From Spirochaetales bacterium (GTDB taxonomy: Bacteria; Spirochaetota; Spirochaetia; Treponematales; Treponemataceae): a stretch of DNA of 32,140 nt. Under the pieces are notes generated by a model. The model saw nothing but the letters and a program-made list of their open reading frames with translations, searched no databases and had not been told where the DNA came from. Below are positions 23,184 through 31,803 of the stretch, one piece after another. Each line of letters begins with the position of its first letter. Within the stretch, counting starts at the first letter, position 1. A program made the position numbers and the translations under genes. The DNA lies in the NCBI GenBank assembly GCA_030526505.1, contig JAUNCR010000018.1:1-32140 (forward strand). Reading direction: 5' to 3'.

Positions 23184-24875
23184 CTATTTATATCTGATGA
23201 GCAATTCAAAAGTGCCGGGAGAATTTTCGGGGCAATCTGATTCAACATTGTATCTGAAAACCTCATATTCGCTGTTGGCAAATTTTATTCTGCTGCAGCC
23301 ATCAATTTCATTTTCATCAAGAAGAGCCTTGTGCCTGTCCTTGTCGTAAATATGTTCATACCAGGCAGGCCAGTTTCCTTTTTTACCTGAACGGACAAAA
23401 TCGTAGCGAAGGAGTTCCAATGCAACCTGAAAATTCAATTCTGAAAATTCTTCCGAAGATTTTTTTTCATCAATGAAGGAGAACAAAAAATCAAACCAAT
23501 ACATATCGCGTCGTGCCTGATCAAAAGTTCCCTTTTCGTTTCCAAATCTTGCAAGTGCAGATAAAAATTTCCAGGGACTTGTTTTCCGGAAAATATAATT
23601 CATGGTGAAGGAAAAGATTTCCTTGTTCCAATAAGCATCAGTCAAAACTTCCATATTCTTCAGAAAGGCAACATCCCTGAAACTTAAATAGGGAGTGGAG
23701 AAAGTTTCGTAGGCAGGAGTTTCCATCCATTTCCATCCGCCTTCAGAAGCCATGTCCGCCATCTGGGTTCCACTCAAAATTTTCAGGAACCCAAGCTGAA
23801 GGGCATCTGGCCTTAATGCCATTACAAAATCAAAACTCTTTCCAAAGCTTTCAAGGTCTTCGTATGGAAGACCCGCAATCAAATCCAGATGCTGATGAAT
23901 TGTCTTTGGGATGCGCCTGATTTTTTCTGCAAGAAGTTCAACATTGTCGGAACGGTTTACAGCCTTCAAAGTTTTTTTGTTTGCAGACTGAACTCCCATT
24001 TCAAATTGCATCACGCCGCTTGGTACCTGCTGCAGGAAATCAAGGGCTTCTTCCGAAAGATATTCCGCTTCTATTTCAAAATGAAACATTGTCTTTCCGT
24101 TGTGATTTTCCAAAATGTATTTCCAGATTGGGATGTAACGGTCTGGATTCAGGTTGTAGGTGCGGTCAATGAATTTTACAAGCTTTACATTTGCATCAAG
24201 AAAAAATTTCAGTTCATCCTGAACTTTTCCAAGGCTCTTGAAGCGAACCCTTTTATCCACGGAAGAAAGGCAGTATGCACATCCAAAGGGACAGCCACGA
24301 GTAGATTCGTAGTAATAGATTTTATGATCTGGATCAAAACTACCATTCTCAATTTCGGGGTAGGCAAAAGGTAGTTCATCAAGATTTTCAATCAATTGCT
24401 GATTGCCGGAAAATTTTATTTTGCATTCAGTATCCCTAAAATAAATTCCTTTGACTGAAAAATAATTTCTTCCACTGCACAAAGTTTCTGCAAGTTCAAC
24501 AAAAGTTTTTTCACCTTCACCGAACATTACAAAATCAAGGTCACGGATTGAATTGAGGTATTTCTCTGCACTGTAGCCGAACTCAGGTCCGCCTGCTCCA
24601 AGAATGCAACGGGGCAAAAGTTTCTTTACATCGGGGAGAAGCTTGCAGACATATTCTGCATTCCAAATGTAGGTGGAAAATAAAACTGCGTCTGCGTCAC
24701 TACATGCAATGCTGCGGAGAACTTCCCCCACAGGCTGATTTATGGTGTACTCGGAAATTTCCACCTGCACTTTTCCTGCAGGCAAAAATTTTTCTGAGTA
24801 GGCCTTGAGGGACCTGATTGCCACATTGGTATGCATGTAGCTTGCATTGACGGAAACCAGAAGGATTTTATTCAA
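23184..24875 (-). CDS. B12-binding radical SAM protein (DUF4080 type)
   Basis: 563 residues. The start is TTG at 24875, since the next ATG (Met14) would remove the first strand KILLVSVNASYMHTN of the cobalamin-binding domain. Residues 1-~140 form that Rossmann-like domain (DADAVLFSTYIWNAEYV; ILGAGGPEFG; VMFGEGEKTFVELAE). The radical SAM core follows, with TRGCPFGCAYC giving cluster ligands Cys195, Cys199 and Cys202, and later EMGVQSANKKTLKAVNR and DLIAGLPYED. The last ~170 residues match the extra domain of DUF4080 proteins. The reaction is unknown; members are suspected to methylate or rearrange unactivated carbons. It overlaps the GH3 stop by 8 nt, so translation is coupled to it. Confidence 0.87.
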   Translation of the reverse strand: MNKILLVSVNASYMHTNVAIRSLKAYSEKFLPAGKVQVEISEYTINQPVGEVLRSIACSDADAVLFSTYIWNAEYVCKLLPDVKKLLPRCILGAGGPEFGYSAEKYLNSIRDLDFVMFGEGEKTFVELAETLCSGRNYFSVKGIYFRDTECKIKFSGNQQLIENLDELPFAYPEIENGSFDPDHKIYYYESTRGCPFGCAYCLSSVDKRVRFKSLGKVQDELKFFLDANVKLVKFIDRTYNLNPDRYIPIWKYILENHNGKTMFHFEIEAEYLSEEALDFLQQVPSGVMQFEMGVQSANKKTLKAVNRSDNVELLAEKIRRIPKTIHQHLDLIAGLPYEDLESFGKSFDFVMALRPDALQLGFLKILSGTQMADMASEGGWKWMETPAYETFSTPYLSFRDVAFLKNMEVLTDAYWNKEIFSFTMNYIFRKTSPWKFLSALARFGNEKGTFDQARRDMYWFDFLFSFIDEKKSSEEFSELNFQVALELLRYDFVRSGKKGNWPAWYEHIYDKDRHKALLDENEIDGCSRIKFANSEYEVFRYNVESDCPENSPGTFELLIRYK

Positions 24876-27117
24876 CTGCTTTCTTCAAGTCGGCAATGAG
24901 TTTTTCGGCTTCTTCCCTTGTTCCCATTCCAAAGCTGAAAAGGGATTTGAGCGGGAAGCCCTGGAACATGGCGTCTGCCATTTCCTTTGCCGCAGCACCC
25001 ATGTCACCGATAACAGTGTCGTCACTGCCCTTGTCATTTTTCTTAAGATATGCCTTGAAGACAGGTGCAGTTCTTGGATCATCAAGCAATGCGCTGAATG
25101 TAGTGTCTCCCTTGATTTCCAAAGGAAGGTAACGGCTTGAAACATAATTCAGTTTTGCAGAAGCCTGAATGTTGTCGCTGGCATTACCAACGCAAATTTC
25201 ATACTCACCGCTCTTTGCATACCAGTCATCGATTTTTGTTTCAAAGTAGCTCAAGCTTCTAGCATCAAGTTCAACTGAAACTTTTTTTGTCTCGCCAGGT
25301 TCAAGATAAATTTTCTTGAAGCCCTTGAGTTCCTTTACAGGACGACCGAAAGTTTTTGTCTTGTCAGCCACATAGAATTGAACTACTTCCTTGCCGGCAA
25401 CTTTTCCAGTGTTCTTTACATCGACCGTTGCTGTTACAGTTCCGCCTTCCTTAAGTTCTGCGGAACTCAAAGTCAGGTTGCTGATTTCAAAAGTCGTATA
25501 TGAAAGCCCATGACCGAATGCGTATGCAACCGGCATGTTCTTCTTTTCATAGTAACGGTAACCTACATAGATGCCTTCGTCATATTTTGTCGTAATTCCA
25601 TCACCGCCAAAAGAAAGGTAGCAAGGAGTATCTTCAACACGGAGCGGGAATGTTTCTGCAAGGTGACCGCAAGGATTTGCTTCTCCATACAAAAGCATGT
25701 CTGTTGCTTCTCCGACACCCTGGCCACCAAGATACATTTCAAGAACGGCACCGACATCCTTTCTCCACGGAAGAACAACAGGAGCACCATTGTGAAGGAC
25801 AACAACCACGTTCTTGTTTACCTTGAGGATTTCCTCGATGAGCTTGTTCTGGCATGCAGGAAGATCCATGTTCTTTCTGTCAAAGCCTTCGCATTCGATT
25901 ACATCAGGAAGACCGGCAAACACAACAACTACATCAGCGGACTTTGATTTTTCAACAGCGGCCTTGATTTCTGCATCGTCGGTAAGATCCCTGTCGGCAG
26001 GAAAAGCCTTTGCATAATCCACTGTACGTCCCTTGGCAGCTGCAGTTTCAAAGGCGCTTGTAACCTTGCAGCTGTTGATGTGGCTTGAACCGCCACCCTG
26101 ATATCTTGGAACCTTTGCAAATTCTCCAACATAAAGAATCTTTGCGTCTTTCTTCAATGGAAGGATTCCGTTGTTCTCAAGAAGAACAGCACACTCGCTT
26201 TCCACCTGAACTGCCTTTTTATGATCACGTTCATTGTCAAAGACAGCGTCGTCGTGAGGATTGTCTACATAATCAAAGAGAACATTCAGCATGTTCTCCA
26301 CTGCCTTGTCCAAAAGCTTTTCATCCAAAGTACCGGCCTTTACTGCCTCAACAATCTTTGCATCGTTTACACCGCCGCTTGCAGGCATTTCAAGATCAAG
26401 ACCTGCTGCGATTCCCTTTGCACGGTCAGCAACTGCACCCCAGTCAGTCATTACATATCCGTCAAACCCCCATTCACCGCGAAGGATGTCCGTAAGGAGT
26501 TTTTTGTTTTCTGCAGAATATACACCGTTAATCTGGTTGTAGCTGCACATGATTGTCTTTGGCTTGCTTTCCTTTACGGCAATTTCAAAACCGCTTAAGT
26601 AGATTTCACGGAATGTACGCTCATCAATTTCTGAACTTACGCTCATGCGGAAGAATTCCTGGTTGTTGCATGCAAAATGCTTTACTGAAGTTCCTACGTT
26701 CCATTTCTGAACGCCACGGATATGTGCGGCGGCAATTTTCCCTGAAAGATATGGGTCTTCTGAAATGTATTCAAAGTTGCGGCCACAAAGAGGACTGCGC
26801 TTAATGTTCATTGCAGGTCCAAGAAGAATGGAAACATTGTTTGCACGGCACTGCTGACCAAGTGCATCCCCAACTTCTTCAAGAAGAGTTTCATCAAAAC
26901 TTGAAGCTGTTGCACAGGCTGCAGGGAAACATACGGTGGACAAAGTTGTTCCGTCCTTGTTCATTTTGCGAAGACCATGTGGACCGTCAGATACCATTAC
27001 AGACGGAATTCCCACGCGTTCTACAGGTTTTGTATCCCAGAAACTAGCACCAGAACAAAGGGAAGCTTTTTCTTCCAATGTCATTTTTGAAACTATTGAT
27101 TTAACGTCACGAGACAT
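24868..27117 (-). CDS. Glycoside hydrolase family 3 beta-glucosidase
   Basis: 749 residues. Two ATGs lie four codons apart; the second (27117) is chosen because GGAGG sits 5 nt before it, while the first is inside that site. Domain order: GH3 N-terminal barrel (1-~300) with GPAMNIKRSPLCGRNFEYIS, KHFACNNQE (Lys146-His147) and nucleophile Asp225 in YVMTDWGAVADR; GH3 C-terminal sandwich (~330-530) with VVVVLHNGAPVVLPW and YLGGQGVGEATDMLLYGEANP; fibronectin-III-like domain (~560-650); and a helical tail of ~90 residues. No signal peptide, so cytoplasmic: it would release glucose from imported cello- or gluco-oligosaccharides. The order barrel-sandwich-Fn3 is that of gut bacterial beta-glucosidases. 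The substrate range cannot be read from sequence. Confidence 0.93.
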   Translation of the reverse strand: MSRDVKSIVSKMTLEEKASLCSGASFWDTKPVERVGIPSVMVSDGPHGLRKMNKDGTTLSTVCFPAACATASSFDETLLEEVGDALGQQCRANNVSILLGPAMNIKRSPLCGRNFEYISEDPYLSGKIAAAHIRGVQKWNVGTSVKHFACNNQEFFRMSVSSEIDERTFREIYLSGFEIAVKESKPKTIMCSYNQINGVYSAENKKLLTDILRGEWGFDGYVMTDWGAVADRAKGIAAGLDLEMPASGGVNDAKIVEAVKAGTLDEKLLDKAVENMLNVLFDYVDNPHDDAVFDNERDHKKAVQVESECAVLLENNGILPLKKDAKILYVGEFAKVPRYQGGGSSHINSCKVTSAFETAAAKGRTVDYAKAFPADRDLTDDAEIKAAVEKSKSADVVVVFAGLPDVIECEGFDRKNMDLPACQNKLIEEILKVNKNVVVVLHNGAPVVLPWRKDVGAVLEMYLGGQGVGEATDMLLYGEANPCGHLAETFPLRVEDTPCYLSFGGDGITTKYDEGIYVGYRYYEKKNMPVAYAFGHGLSYTTFEISNLTLSSAELKEGGTVTATVDVKNTGKVAGKEVVQFYVADKTKTFGRPVKELKGFKKIYLEPGETKKVSVELDARSLSYFETKIDDWYAKSGEYEICVGNASDNIQASAKLNYVSSRYLPLEIKGDTTFSALLDDPRTAPVFKAYLKKNDKGSDDTVIGDMGAAAKEMADAMFQGFPLKSLFSFGMGTREEAEKLIADLKKAVE

Positions 27118-27220
27118 TGTGACCTCCATGATATATAGAAGAATCCACTCAAAAAAATAAGAGCAAAACGGATTCCAATAACATTATAAATCGGGAAAAT
27201 TAAATTGACAATTTTAAAAT

Positions 27221-27250
27221 AAAAAAGGCCTCCAACTCAGGAGACCTTTA
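27221..27250 (-). terminator. Intrinsic terminator of gatB
   Basis: On the minus strand AAAGGTCTCC / GGAGGCCTTT (one G-U pair) with loop TGAGTT, then three further T. It begins 17 bp after the gatB stop. Confidence 0.9.
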
Positions 27251-27266
27251 TCAAGCAGGCTGTGAA

Positions 27267-28805
27267 TTAAAGTGCTGCAAGTTTTGCTGCCACAAGCTTG
27301 CTTGCAACGGCTGGATTTGCCTTGCCCTTTGATTCCTTCATTACCTGACCGCAGAGCCATCCGACAACATTTGTCTTTCCGCCCTTGAAGTCTGCAACAG
27401 CCTTAGGGTTGTTTGCGATTACCGTATCAACGATGGCTTCGATGGCACCTTCGTCTGCAACAACTTCCATGCCTTCTTCCTTTGCAATTACTGAAGGCAT
27501 CTTGTTTGTTTCAAGCATCTTTGCAAATACAGTCTTACCCTGTGCACCTGTAATCTTCTTGTCGGCGATAAGGTTAACAAGTTCTGTAATGTGTGCAGGC
27601 GTGATTGTTACATCTACGATTGTCTTCTTCTGTTCGTTAAGAACTGCAAGGAGTTCTGCCAGGATCCAGTTGGCAACTTTTTTAACATCCTTTGCATTCT
27701 TTGCGGCATCTTCAAACCACATTGCAAGGTCGCGGCTTGTTGTCAAAGTCTGAACGTCAAAGTCAGAAAGTCCGTATTCCTTCTTAAGGCGAGTTCTCTT
27801 TGCTTCCGGAAGTTCACCTACGCGGTCAAAGGCACGCTTGATGAGTTCTTCTTCTACTGTGAAAGGCTTGATGTCCGGTTCAACAACAAAGCGGTAGTCA
27901 ACGAAAGAGTTCTTTGTACGCTGAACTACTGTCTGCTTCTTTTCATCATCCCAACCCATTGTTACCTTGAATCCAGCATTGAATTCCTGGCGGTCATTGA
28001 TGAATTCTTCAAGCTGTCTCTTTGCTTCGTAAGCACAGGCATCCTTGATGGTGCGGAATGAGTTGAGGTTCTTGATTTCTGAAATCGGTGTGTGATAAAC
28101 CTTTCCGTCTTCCCAAACATTAAGGTTGATGTTGGCGTCACAGCGCATGTTACCTTCTTCAAGGTTACCGTTTGTAACTTTAACATAGCGGAGGATTTCC
28201 TGAACTGTCTGGAAGAACAATGCAGCTTCTTCTCCGGAAGTCATGTCCGGCTTTGTAACGATTTCGATAAGTGGAGTACCACAGCGGTTGTAGTCGATGT
28301 ATGAGTGTGCACCCTGCAAGTGAAGTGACTTACCTACGTCTTCCTCAAGGTGGATTCGTTCAACGCGAACACGGCGGTATTTTCCGTCTTCAACGATACA
28401 TGGTTCACCCTTGAAGTTTGTAGGACGGCACTTTGATCCGCCTGCTCTTTCTTCTTCCGGATAGTGGATCATTGGAAGATCAACATATCCGTCTGTACAA
28501 AGAGGAATGTCGTACTGAGTGATCTGATATCCCTTTGCCAAGTCAGGATAGAAGTAATGCTTGCGGTCAAATTTTGTAAAGCGGGCAATGTTACAGTTGA
28601 GTGCGTGACCTGCAACTGCACCGAGTTCTACATAACCTTTTGAAATGCGTGGCATGGCACCTGGAAGTCCAAGACAAACAGGACACACGCGTGTATTTGG
28701 CATTCCGCCGTAACGGTTTTCACAGGCACAGAAAGCCTTTGTTTTAGTAAGTAACTGAGTATGGATTTCGCATCCGATTACAACTTCATATTTTTCAATA
28801 GCCAT
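27267..28805 (-). CDS. gatB: Asp-tRNA(Asn)/Glu-tRNA(Gln) amidotransferase subunit B
   Basis: 512 residues; ATG at 28805 preceded by AGGGAA. Starts AIEKYEVVIGCEIHTQLLTKTK. The zinc site is Cys26, Cys28, Cys41, Cys44 (FCACEN...CPVCLGLPG). KHYFYPDLAKGYQITQYDIPLC, HLEEDVGK and DYNRCGTPLIEIVT are kinase-core motifs; the C-terminal helical YqeY-like tail ends NPAVASKLVAAKLAAL. With GatA and GatC it amidates misacylated Glu-tRNA(Gln) and Asp-tRNA(Asn). gatA and gatC are not in the window, so the genes are split. Own promoter and terminator make it monocistronic. Confidence 0.97.
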   Translation of the reverse strand: MAIEKYEVVIGCEIHTQLLTKTKAFCACENRYGGMPNTRVCPVCLGLPGAMPRISKGYVELGAVAGHALNCNIARFTKFDRKHYFYPDLAKGYQITQYDIPLCTDGYVDLPMIHYPEEERAGGSKCRPTNFKGEPCIVEDGKYRRVRVERIHLEEDVGKSLHLQGAHSYIDYNRCGTPLIEIVTKPDMTSGEEAALFFQTVQEILRYVKVTNGNLEEGNMRCDANINLNVWEDGKVYHTPISEIKNLNSFRTIKDACAYEAKRQLEEFINDRQEFNAGFKVTMGWDDEKKQTVVQRTKNSFVDYRFVVEPDIKPFTVEEELIKRAFDRVGELPEAKRTRLKKEYGLSDFDVQTLTTSRDLAMWFEDAAKNAKDVKKVANWILAELLAVLNEQKKTIVDVTITPAHITELVNLIADKKITGAQGKTVFAKMLETNKMPSVIAKEEGMEVVADEGAIEAIVDTVIANNPKAVADFKGGKTNVVGWLCGQVMKESKGKANPAVASKLVAAKLAAL

Positions 28806-28831
28806 AATATTCCCTAGAAAATTTTGCATAT

Positions 28832-28860
28832 ATTATAGAAAAGATATAGGAGTTTTTCAA
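28832..28860 (-). promoter_or_regulatory. Promoter of gatB
   Basis: On the minus strand TTGAAA (28855-28860), 17 bp, TATAAT (28832-28837). Leader of about 20 nt with an AGGGAA ribosome-binding site, a normal leadered gene. Confidence 0.85.
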
Positions 28861-29025
28861 CGGTGGAGAAAAAGGAAGCGTAAAAAAAATATCCTCCCCC
28901 TCACAGGCGGCAGCAAGGAAACTACGTTGCCATGTCCAGTCGGCGCAGCAACACTTTCTACGGACATAGCGAAATAATTTAAAGACCTTTTCTCCCACAA
29001 CCTCGATTTTCAAAAGAAAAACAGG

Positions 29026-29031
29026 TATAAT
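29026..29031 (+). promoter_or_regulatory. -10 box 6 nt before the M15 peptidase ATG
   Basis: A perfect TATAAT at 29026-29031 is followed by six nt and the ATG at 29038. No convincing -35 and no Shine-Dalgarno at proper spacing. Fits a leaderless message. Confidence 0.5.
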
Positions 29032-29037
29032 TGAAAT

Positions 29038-29976
29038 ATGCTTAAAACGGTGATTTTGATTTTACTACAGGCCTCACTGATTTTTCCTGCCTCTGGCTGG
29101 GGATTCAGGAAGAAGAACAAATCAAAAACAGAAGAACCAACATCAGCTCCCCAAAAAACAATTCCAGAAGACCTTCAGATTTTAATGGACTCATACCCGG
29201 ACTTAAAGATTCAGGCTGAATTCAACGACGAAAAGAAAGACTGGATAATCAGCTTTGAAAACTATGGGACCCAGCAGGCTTTTCATTGGGCGGAAGGTTC
29301 TGTTCTCCCTGAAGAAGAATTGATCAATAAAGAAAACTACTGGCATGTAGTATACAAATACAGCAATGAACTCCGGGACCCAAAGACTTTTACGGAAGAA
29401 GAAATTGAAAGGCTAAGGGAATATGGAACCGTTAAAAACCGCAAGAAGGCTCCAGGTACACCAATGTTCTTTTTTGACGCGGTGTATGCCAGCTACACCA
29501 GGGCAAAAATCGAACCGCACATAATCACTATAAAATTTCTCGGGAAAGGAACAAGGGTGCACGAAAGAATTCTTGAACCCCTTAAAAGAGTCGAGGCAAA
29601 AATTCTGGAAGCAGAAAAAAAATCTCCGGAAGTAAGAACCTTCATAAAGGAACTGAAAAGTGCCGCAGCCTATAACTGGCGCCAGATTGACGGAACAAAA
29701 AGGAAATCCTTCCACAGCCTTGGAATTGCCGTAGACCTTTTGCCTGTTGCCTACCACGGCGGCGAAGTTTTCTGGAGCTGGGCAAGGGACAAGAATCCCG
29801 AAAGATGGATGATGACTTCAATCAAGGGAAGATGGATGCCTCCAAAAGAAGTCGTTGACGCCTTTGAAAGCGAAGGATTCATTTGGGGCGGCTATTGGGC
29901 AATTTGGGATAATATGCACTTTGAGTATCATCCTGAACTGATTGGCAAAATGAAAGCATCAGCAAGCACGCATTAA
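29038..29976 (+). CDS. M15-family D-Ala-D-Ala carboxypeptidase / endopeptidase-like protein
   Basis: 312 residues with a signal peptide (VILILLQASLIFPASGWG). A Lys/Ser-rich linker and a region of unclear fold precede the catalytic part. The zinc ligands are His226 and Asp233 in SFHSLGIAVDLLP and His294 in WDNMHFEYHPEL. DxxH in place of ExxH is seen in the M15C branch (CwlK, phage endolysin types). The enzyme should act in the periplasm on peptide cross-links or on the D-Ala ends of peptidoglycan stem peptides. A relic of a second copy follows at 30076. Confidence 0.85.
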   Translation: MLKTVILILLQASLIFPASGWGFRKKNKSKTEEPTSAPQKTIPEDLQILMDSYPDLKIQAEFNDEKKDWIISFENYGTQQAFHWAEGSVLPEEELINKENYWHVVYKYSNELRDPKTFTEEEIERLREYGTVKNRKKAPGTPMFFFDAVYASYTRAKIEPHIITIKFLGKGTRVHERILEPLKRVEAKILEAEKKSPEVRTFIKELKSAAAYNWRQIDGTKRKSFHSLGIAVDLLPVAYHGGEVFWSWARDKNPERWMMTSIKGRWMPPKEVVDAFESEGFIWGGYWAIWDNMHFEYHPELIGKMKASASTH

Positions 29977-29989
29977 CTACAGCAGATCC

Positions 29990-30085
29990 AAATTGACCAG
30001 TTTTCATTGAAACGAATACGGTTGCCCTTGCAACCGTAAGGCCAAACTTACTGCAACAACAAAATACATGAACAATGGTTTGGCC
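29990..30085. repeat. Hairpin block between the M15 gene and its relic
   Basis: ACGGTTGC-CCTT-GCAACCGT (30018-30037) is a perfect hairpin of the type also found at 17701-17720. GGCCAAAC (30040-30047) pairs with GTTTGGCC (30078-30085) over a 30-nt loop; the second arm overlaps the start of the M15 relic. Confidence 0.65.
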
Positions 30086-30150
30086 CGGCAATCTGGGATA
30101 ACATGCACTTTGAATATCATCCGGAACTAATTGCCAAAATAAAAAAATAA
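30076..30150 (+). pseudogene. C-terminal relic of a second M15 peptidase gene
   Basis: The frame reads WFGPAIWDNMHFEYHPELIA then KIKK and stop. It matches the end of the gene just upstream (WAIWDNMHFEYHPELIGKMK). Over 19 codons 17 amino acids agree, and five of the seven base differences are silent, so the copy was under coding selection before it was lost. All that remains is the last ~24 codons with the third zinc ligand; no start or upstream domain is present. Confidence 0.85.
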
Positions 30151-30170
30151 AAAATTACCGACTCATTTTA

Positions 30171-30199
30171 TTGACAAATAAATGTTATTTAATTAATTT
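30171..30199 (+). promoter_or_regulatory. Promoter candidate for the SPFH gene
   Basis: A perfect TTGACA at 30171-30176; 17 bp on is TAATTT (30194-30199), a poor -10. Leader of about 30 nt with a strong AAGGAGG site. Confidence 0.45.
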
Positions 30200-30236
30200 C
30201 CCTTATTAGATTTATTATTCAAAGGAGGGTTTCCTT

Positions 30237-31172
30237 ATGGAAGTTCAGAAGTTTTCAAACAGAAACATTGGCGGAATCGTTTTGCTTGTGGCAATCGTAA
30301 TCATCGGTTTGGTGGTTTTTCCGTCAAGCTGTACTGTCGTAAATCCAAATGAACGCGGAGTAGAAGTAAAGCTCGGCCAGGTTCAGGGTGATGTAATTCA
30401 GCCAGGGATGGTATGGCATGTTCCGTTCATCACAAAGATCAGGAAATTCCGTCTTGAACCAAAGACATACGAAGTTTCTTTTTCATGCGGAAGTGACGGA
30501 GCAATCACAAAGGACATGCAGACTGTAGGAAGCACTGTTGCAGTTCGCTATGTTTACGACGAAAAACGCATCATGGACATCGTTACAAGATACCTTAATG
30601 ACACTGTAATCCAGAGTGCTATGCGCGACAATGTTAAGGCTTCCCTTAAGGAAACCGTCGGCCAGTATTCCATCTATGACCTTGTTGAAAAGCAGAACGA
30701 AGTTACAGGCCGTGTTGCTGATGCAATGCTCACCCGTATGGCTGACTACCCTATTGCAATTTCCCAGACAACAATCACTAACTGGGACTGGTCAGATGAC
30801 TTTGACAAGCAGATCAAGGAAACTGCAAACCGCGCACAGGAAGTAAAGAAAGCGGAACAGGACCTTAAGCTTGCAGAACAGAATGCACAGAAGCAGGTTA
30901 AGGAAGCTGAAGCAAAGAAGGCTGCCATTGAACAGGAAGCGGAAGCTGCCCTCATCAAGGCACAAAAAGAAGCCGAAGCAAAAAAGGTGGAAGCCGATGC
31001 AGTTGCCTACTACAACTCAAAGGTTGCCCAGAATTATCAGGTTGAAATCAAACTTAAGGAACTTGAAATTGAACTTGAGCGTGCAAAGCGCTGGGACGGA
31101 AGGCAGGTGCCAGAATACATTCCTTTGACTGCAGCAGGCGGAATCGTAAACCTTCCAGAAGCAAAAAGATAA
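30237..31172 (+). CDS. SPFH/prohibitin (band 7) domain membrane protein
   Basis: 311 residues; ATG preceded by AAGGAGG, the best ribosome-binding site in the window. Residues ~11-31 form a membrane anchor (IGGIVLLVAIVIIGLVVFPS). The SPFH domain follows (VVNPNERGVEVKLGQVQGDVI, PGMVWHVPFI, VGSTVAVRYVYDEKRIMDIV, DYPIAISQTTITNWDWSDDF). Residues ~190-285 are a long Ala/Glu/Lys coiled coil. Prohibitin-like proteins form large ring or cage assemblies at the inner membrane and often hold proteases such as FtsH or organise membrane domains; the partner is not visible here. Start and stop are clean and the gene has its own terminator. Confidence 0.92.
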   Translation: MEVQKFSNRNIGGIVLLVAIVIIGLVVFPSSCTVVNPNERGVEVKLGQVQGDVIQPGMVWHVPFITKIRKFRLEPKTYEVSFSCGSDGAITKDMQTVGSTVAVRYVYDEKRIMDIVTRYLNDTVIQSAMRDNVKASLKETVGQYSIYDLVEKQNEVTGRVADAMLTRMADYPIAISQTTITNWDWSDDFDKQIKETANRAQEVKKAEQDLKLAEQNAQKQVKEAEAKKAAIEQEAEAALIKAQKEAEAKKVEADAVAYYNSKVAQNYQVEIKLKELEIELERAKRWDGRQVPEYIPLTAAGGIVNLPEAKR

Positions 31173-31198
31173 TTTTGCAGAAGTTAAAATGTAAATGA

Positions 31199-31247
31199 TA
31201 AAGGTCTTGCATTGAGGATGCCACCTCGGTGCAAGACCTTTTTTTTA
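31199..31247 (+). terminator. Intrinsic terminator after the SPFH gene
   Basis: Stem AAGGTCTTGCA / TGCAAGACCTT, with an inner GAGG/CCTC pair in the loop, followed by a run of eight T. Confidence 0.93.
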
Positions 31248-31305
31248 TGCAGCGAAAATTCATAGAGGTCTGTCCCTGTGTCCTTTTTTTTCTTCAATTG
31301 AACAA

Positions 31306-31700
31306 ATGAATTATTCTATTAATAATGAAACAATAACCCTTTGGAACACTCCAATAGATTCATCAAATTTTAAAGATTTACTACTTACAGAATCTGCCGA
31401 TGGCTTTAAGTTTGACAACAATCAAGATTGCAAAATTTATTGTGGTCAAAGATATATCGAAGTTAAAGTAAATGATACATCTAAAACCTATGTAATCTTA
31501 GAAATTAATGACCAGAATATGGTTGTTTGTGAATTACACGATAATAACGACCAATCTTTTTAGGCCCAAAATTTTCTATTCCGTACACCTTTAACGAATC
31601 TATAACAGAAAATACACTAACATTAAAAATTGATGGAACAAATTATACTTTGCAGTATTATCCTAATACAGCTAATACAACAATTTTTTTACCACAGTAA
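31306..31700 (+). pseudogene. Unknown small gene broken by a 1-nt frameshift (about 131 codons if repaired)
   Basis: The first part is 85 codons (MNYSINNETITLWNTPIDSS to NDNNDQSF) ending in TAG at 31561-31563. The next frame (-1) is open through the junction and continues for 45 more residues: GPKFSIPYTFNESITENTLT then LKIDGTNYTLQYYPNTANTT, ending FLPQ and stop at 31698. The style (Asn/Thr/Ile-rich, beta-strand-like) is the same on both sides. The break is at a run of five T (31557-31561); one more T would restore a single frame. I do not recognise the family. The DNA is much richer in A+T than the rest of the window. No Shine-Dalgarno sequence. It may be a true pseudogene, a sequencing error or a slippage switch. 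Confidence 0.7.
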
Positions 31701-31710
31701 CCTTTACTTC

Positions 31711-31803
31711 CTACTTCCAGCCTTCCCAAACCTTCTGCTGCAAACCAGCAGTAGCTTCTGTTTTTACATCAAAATTTTTCAACGTTCCAAAAATCTGTAC
31801 CAT
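31711..31803 (-). pseudogene. 30-codon relic of an ArsC/Spx-family gene (internal deletion)
   Basis: Minus strand, starting in TAATG overlap with the VanZ stop and preceded by AAGGAAG. The peptide reads MVQIFGTLKNFDVKTE then ATAGLQQKVWEGWK, stop. The first half resembles the N-terminus of ArsC/YffB-like reductases ('M.QIFGTKK..DTKKA'); the second resembles their C-terminus ('...kATvG.q..vW..W'). The middle ~80 residues are missing and the two ends are joined in frame. Whether it is still made is unknown. The assignment rests on short motifs. Confidence 0.5.

Noticed and set aside
28895-28975. Inverted motif ATGTCC...GGACAT upstream of gatB
   Set aside because: Only six paired bases over a long loop; not convincing as an operator or terminator.
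31550-31565. Programmed -1 ribosomal frameshift at the T-run
   Set aside because: The zero frame (TCT TTT TAG) does not match the canonical X XXY YYZ slippery heptamer and no downstream stem or pseudoknot is obvious; simple frameshift mutation or slippage is more likely.
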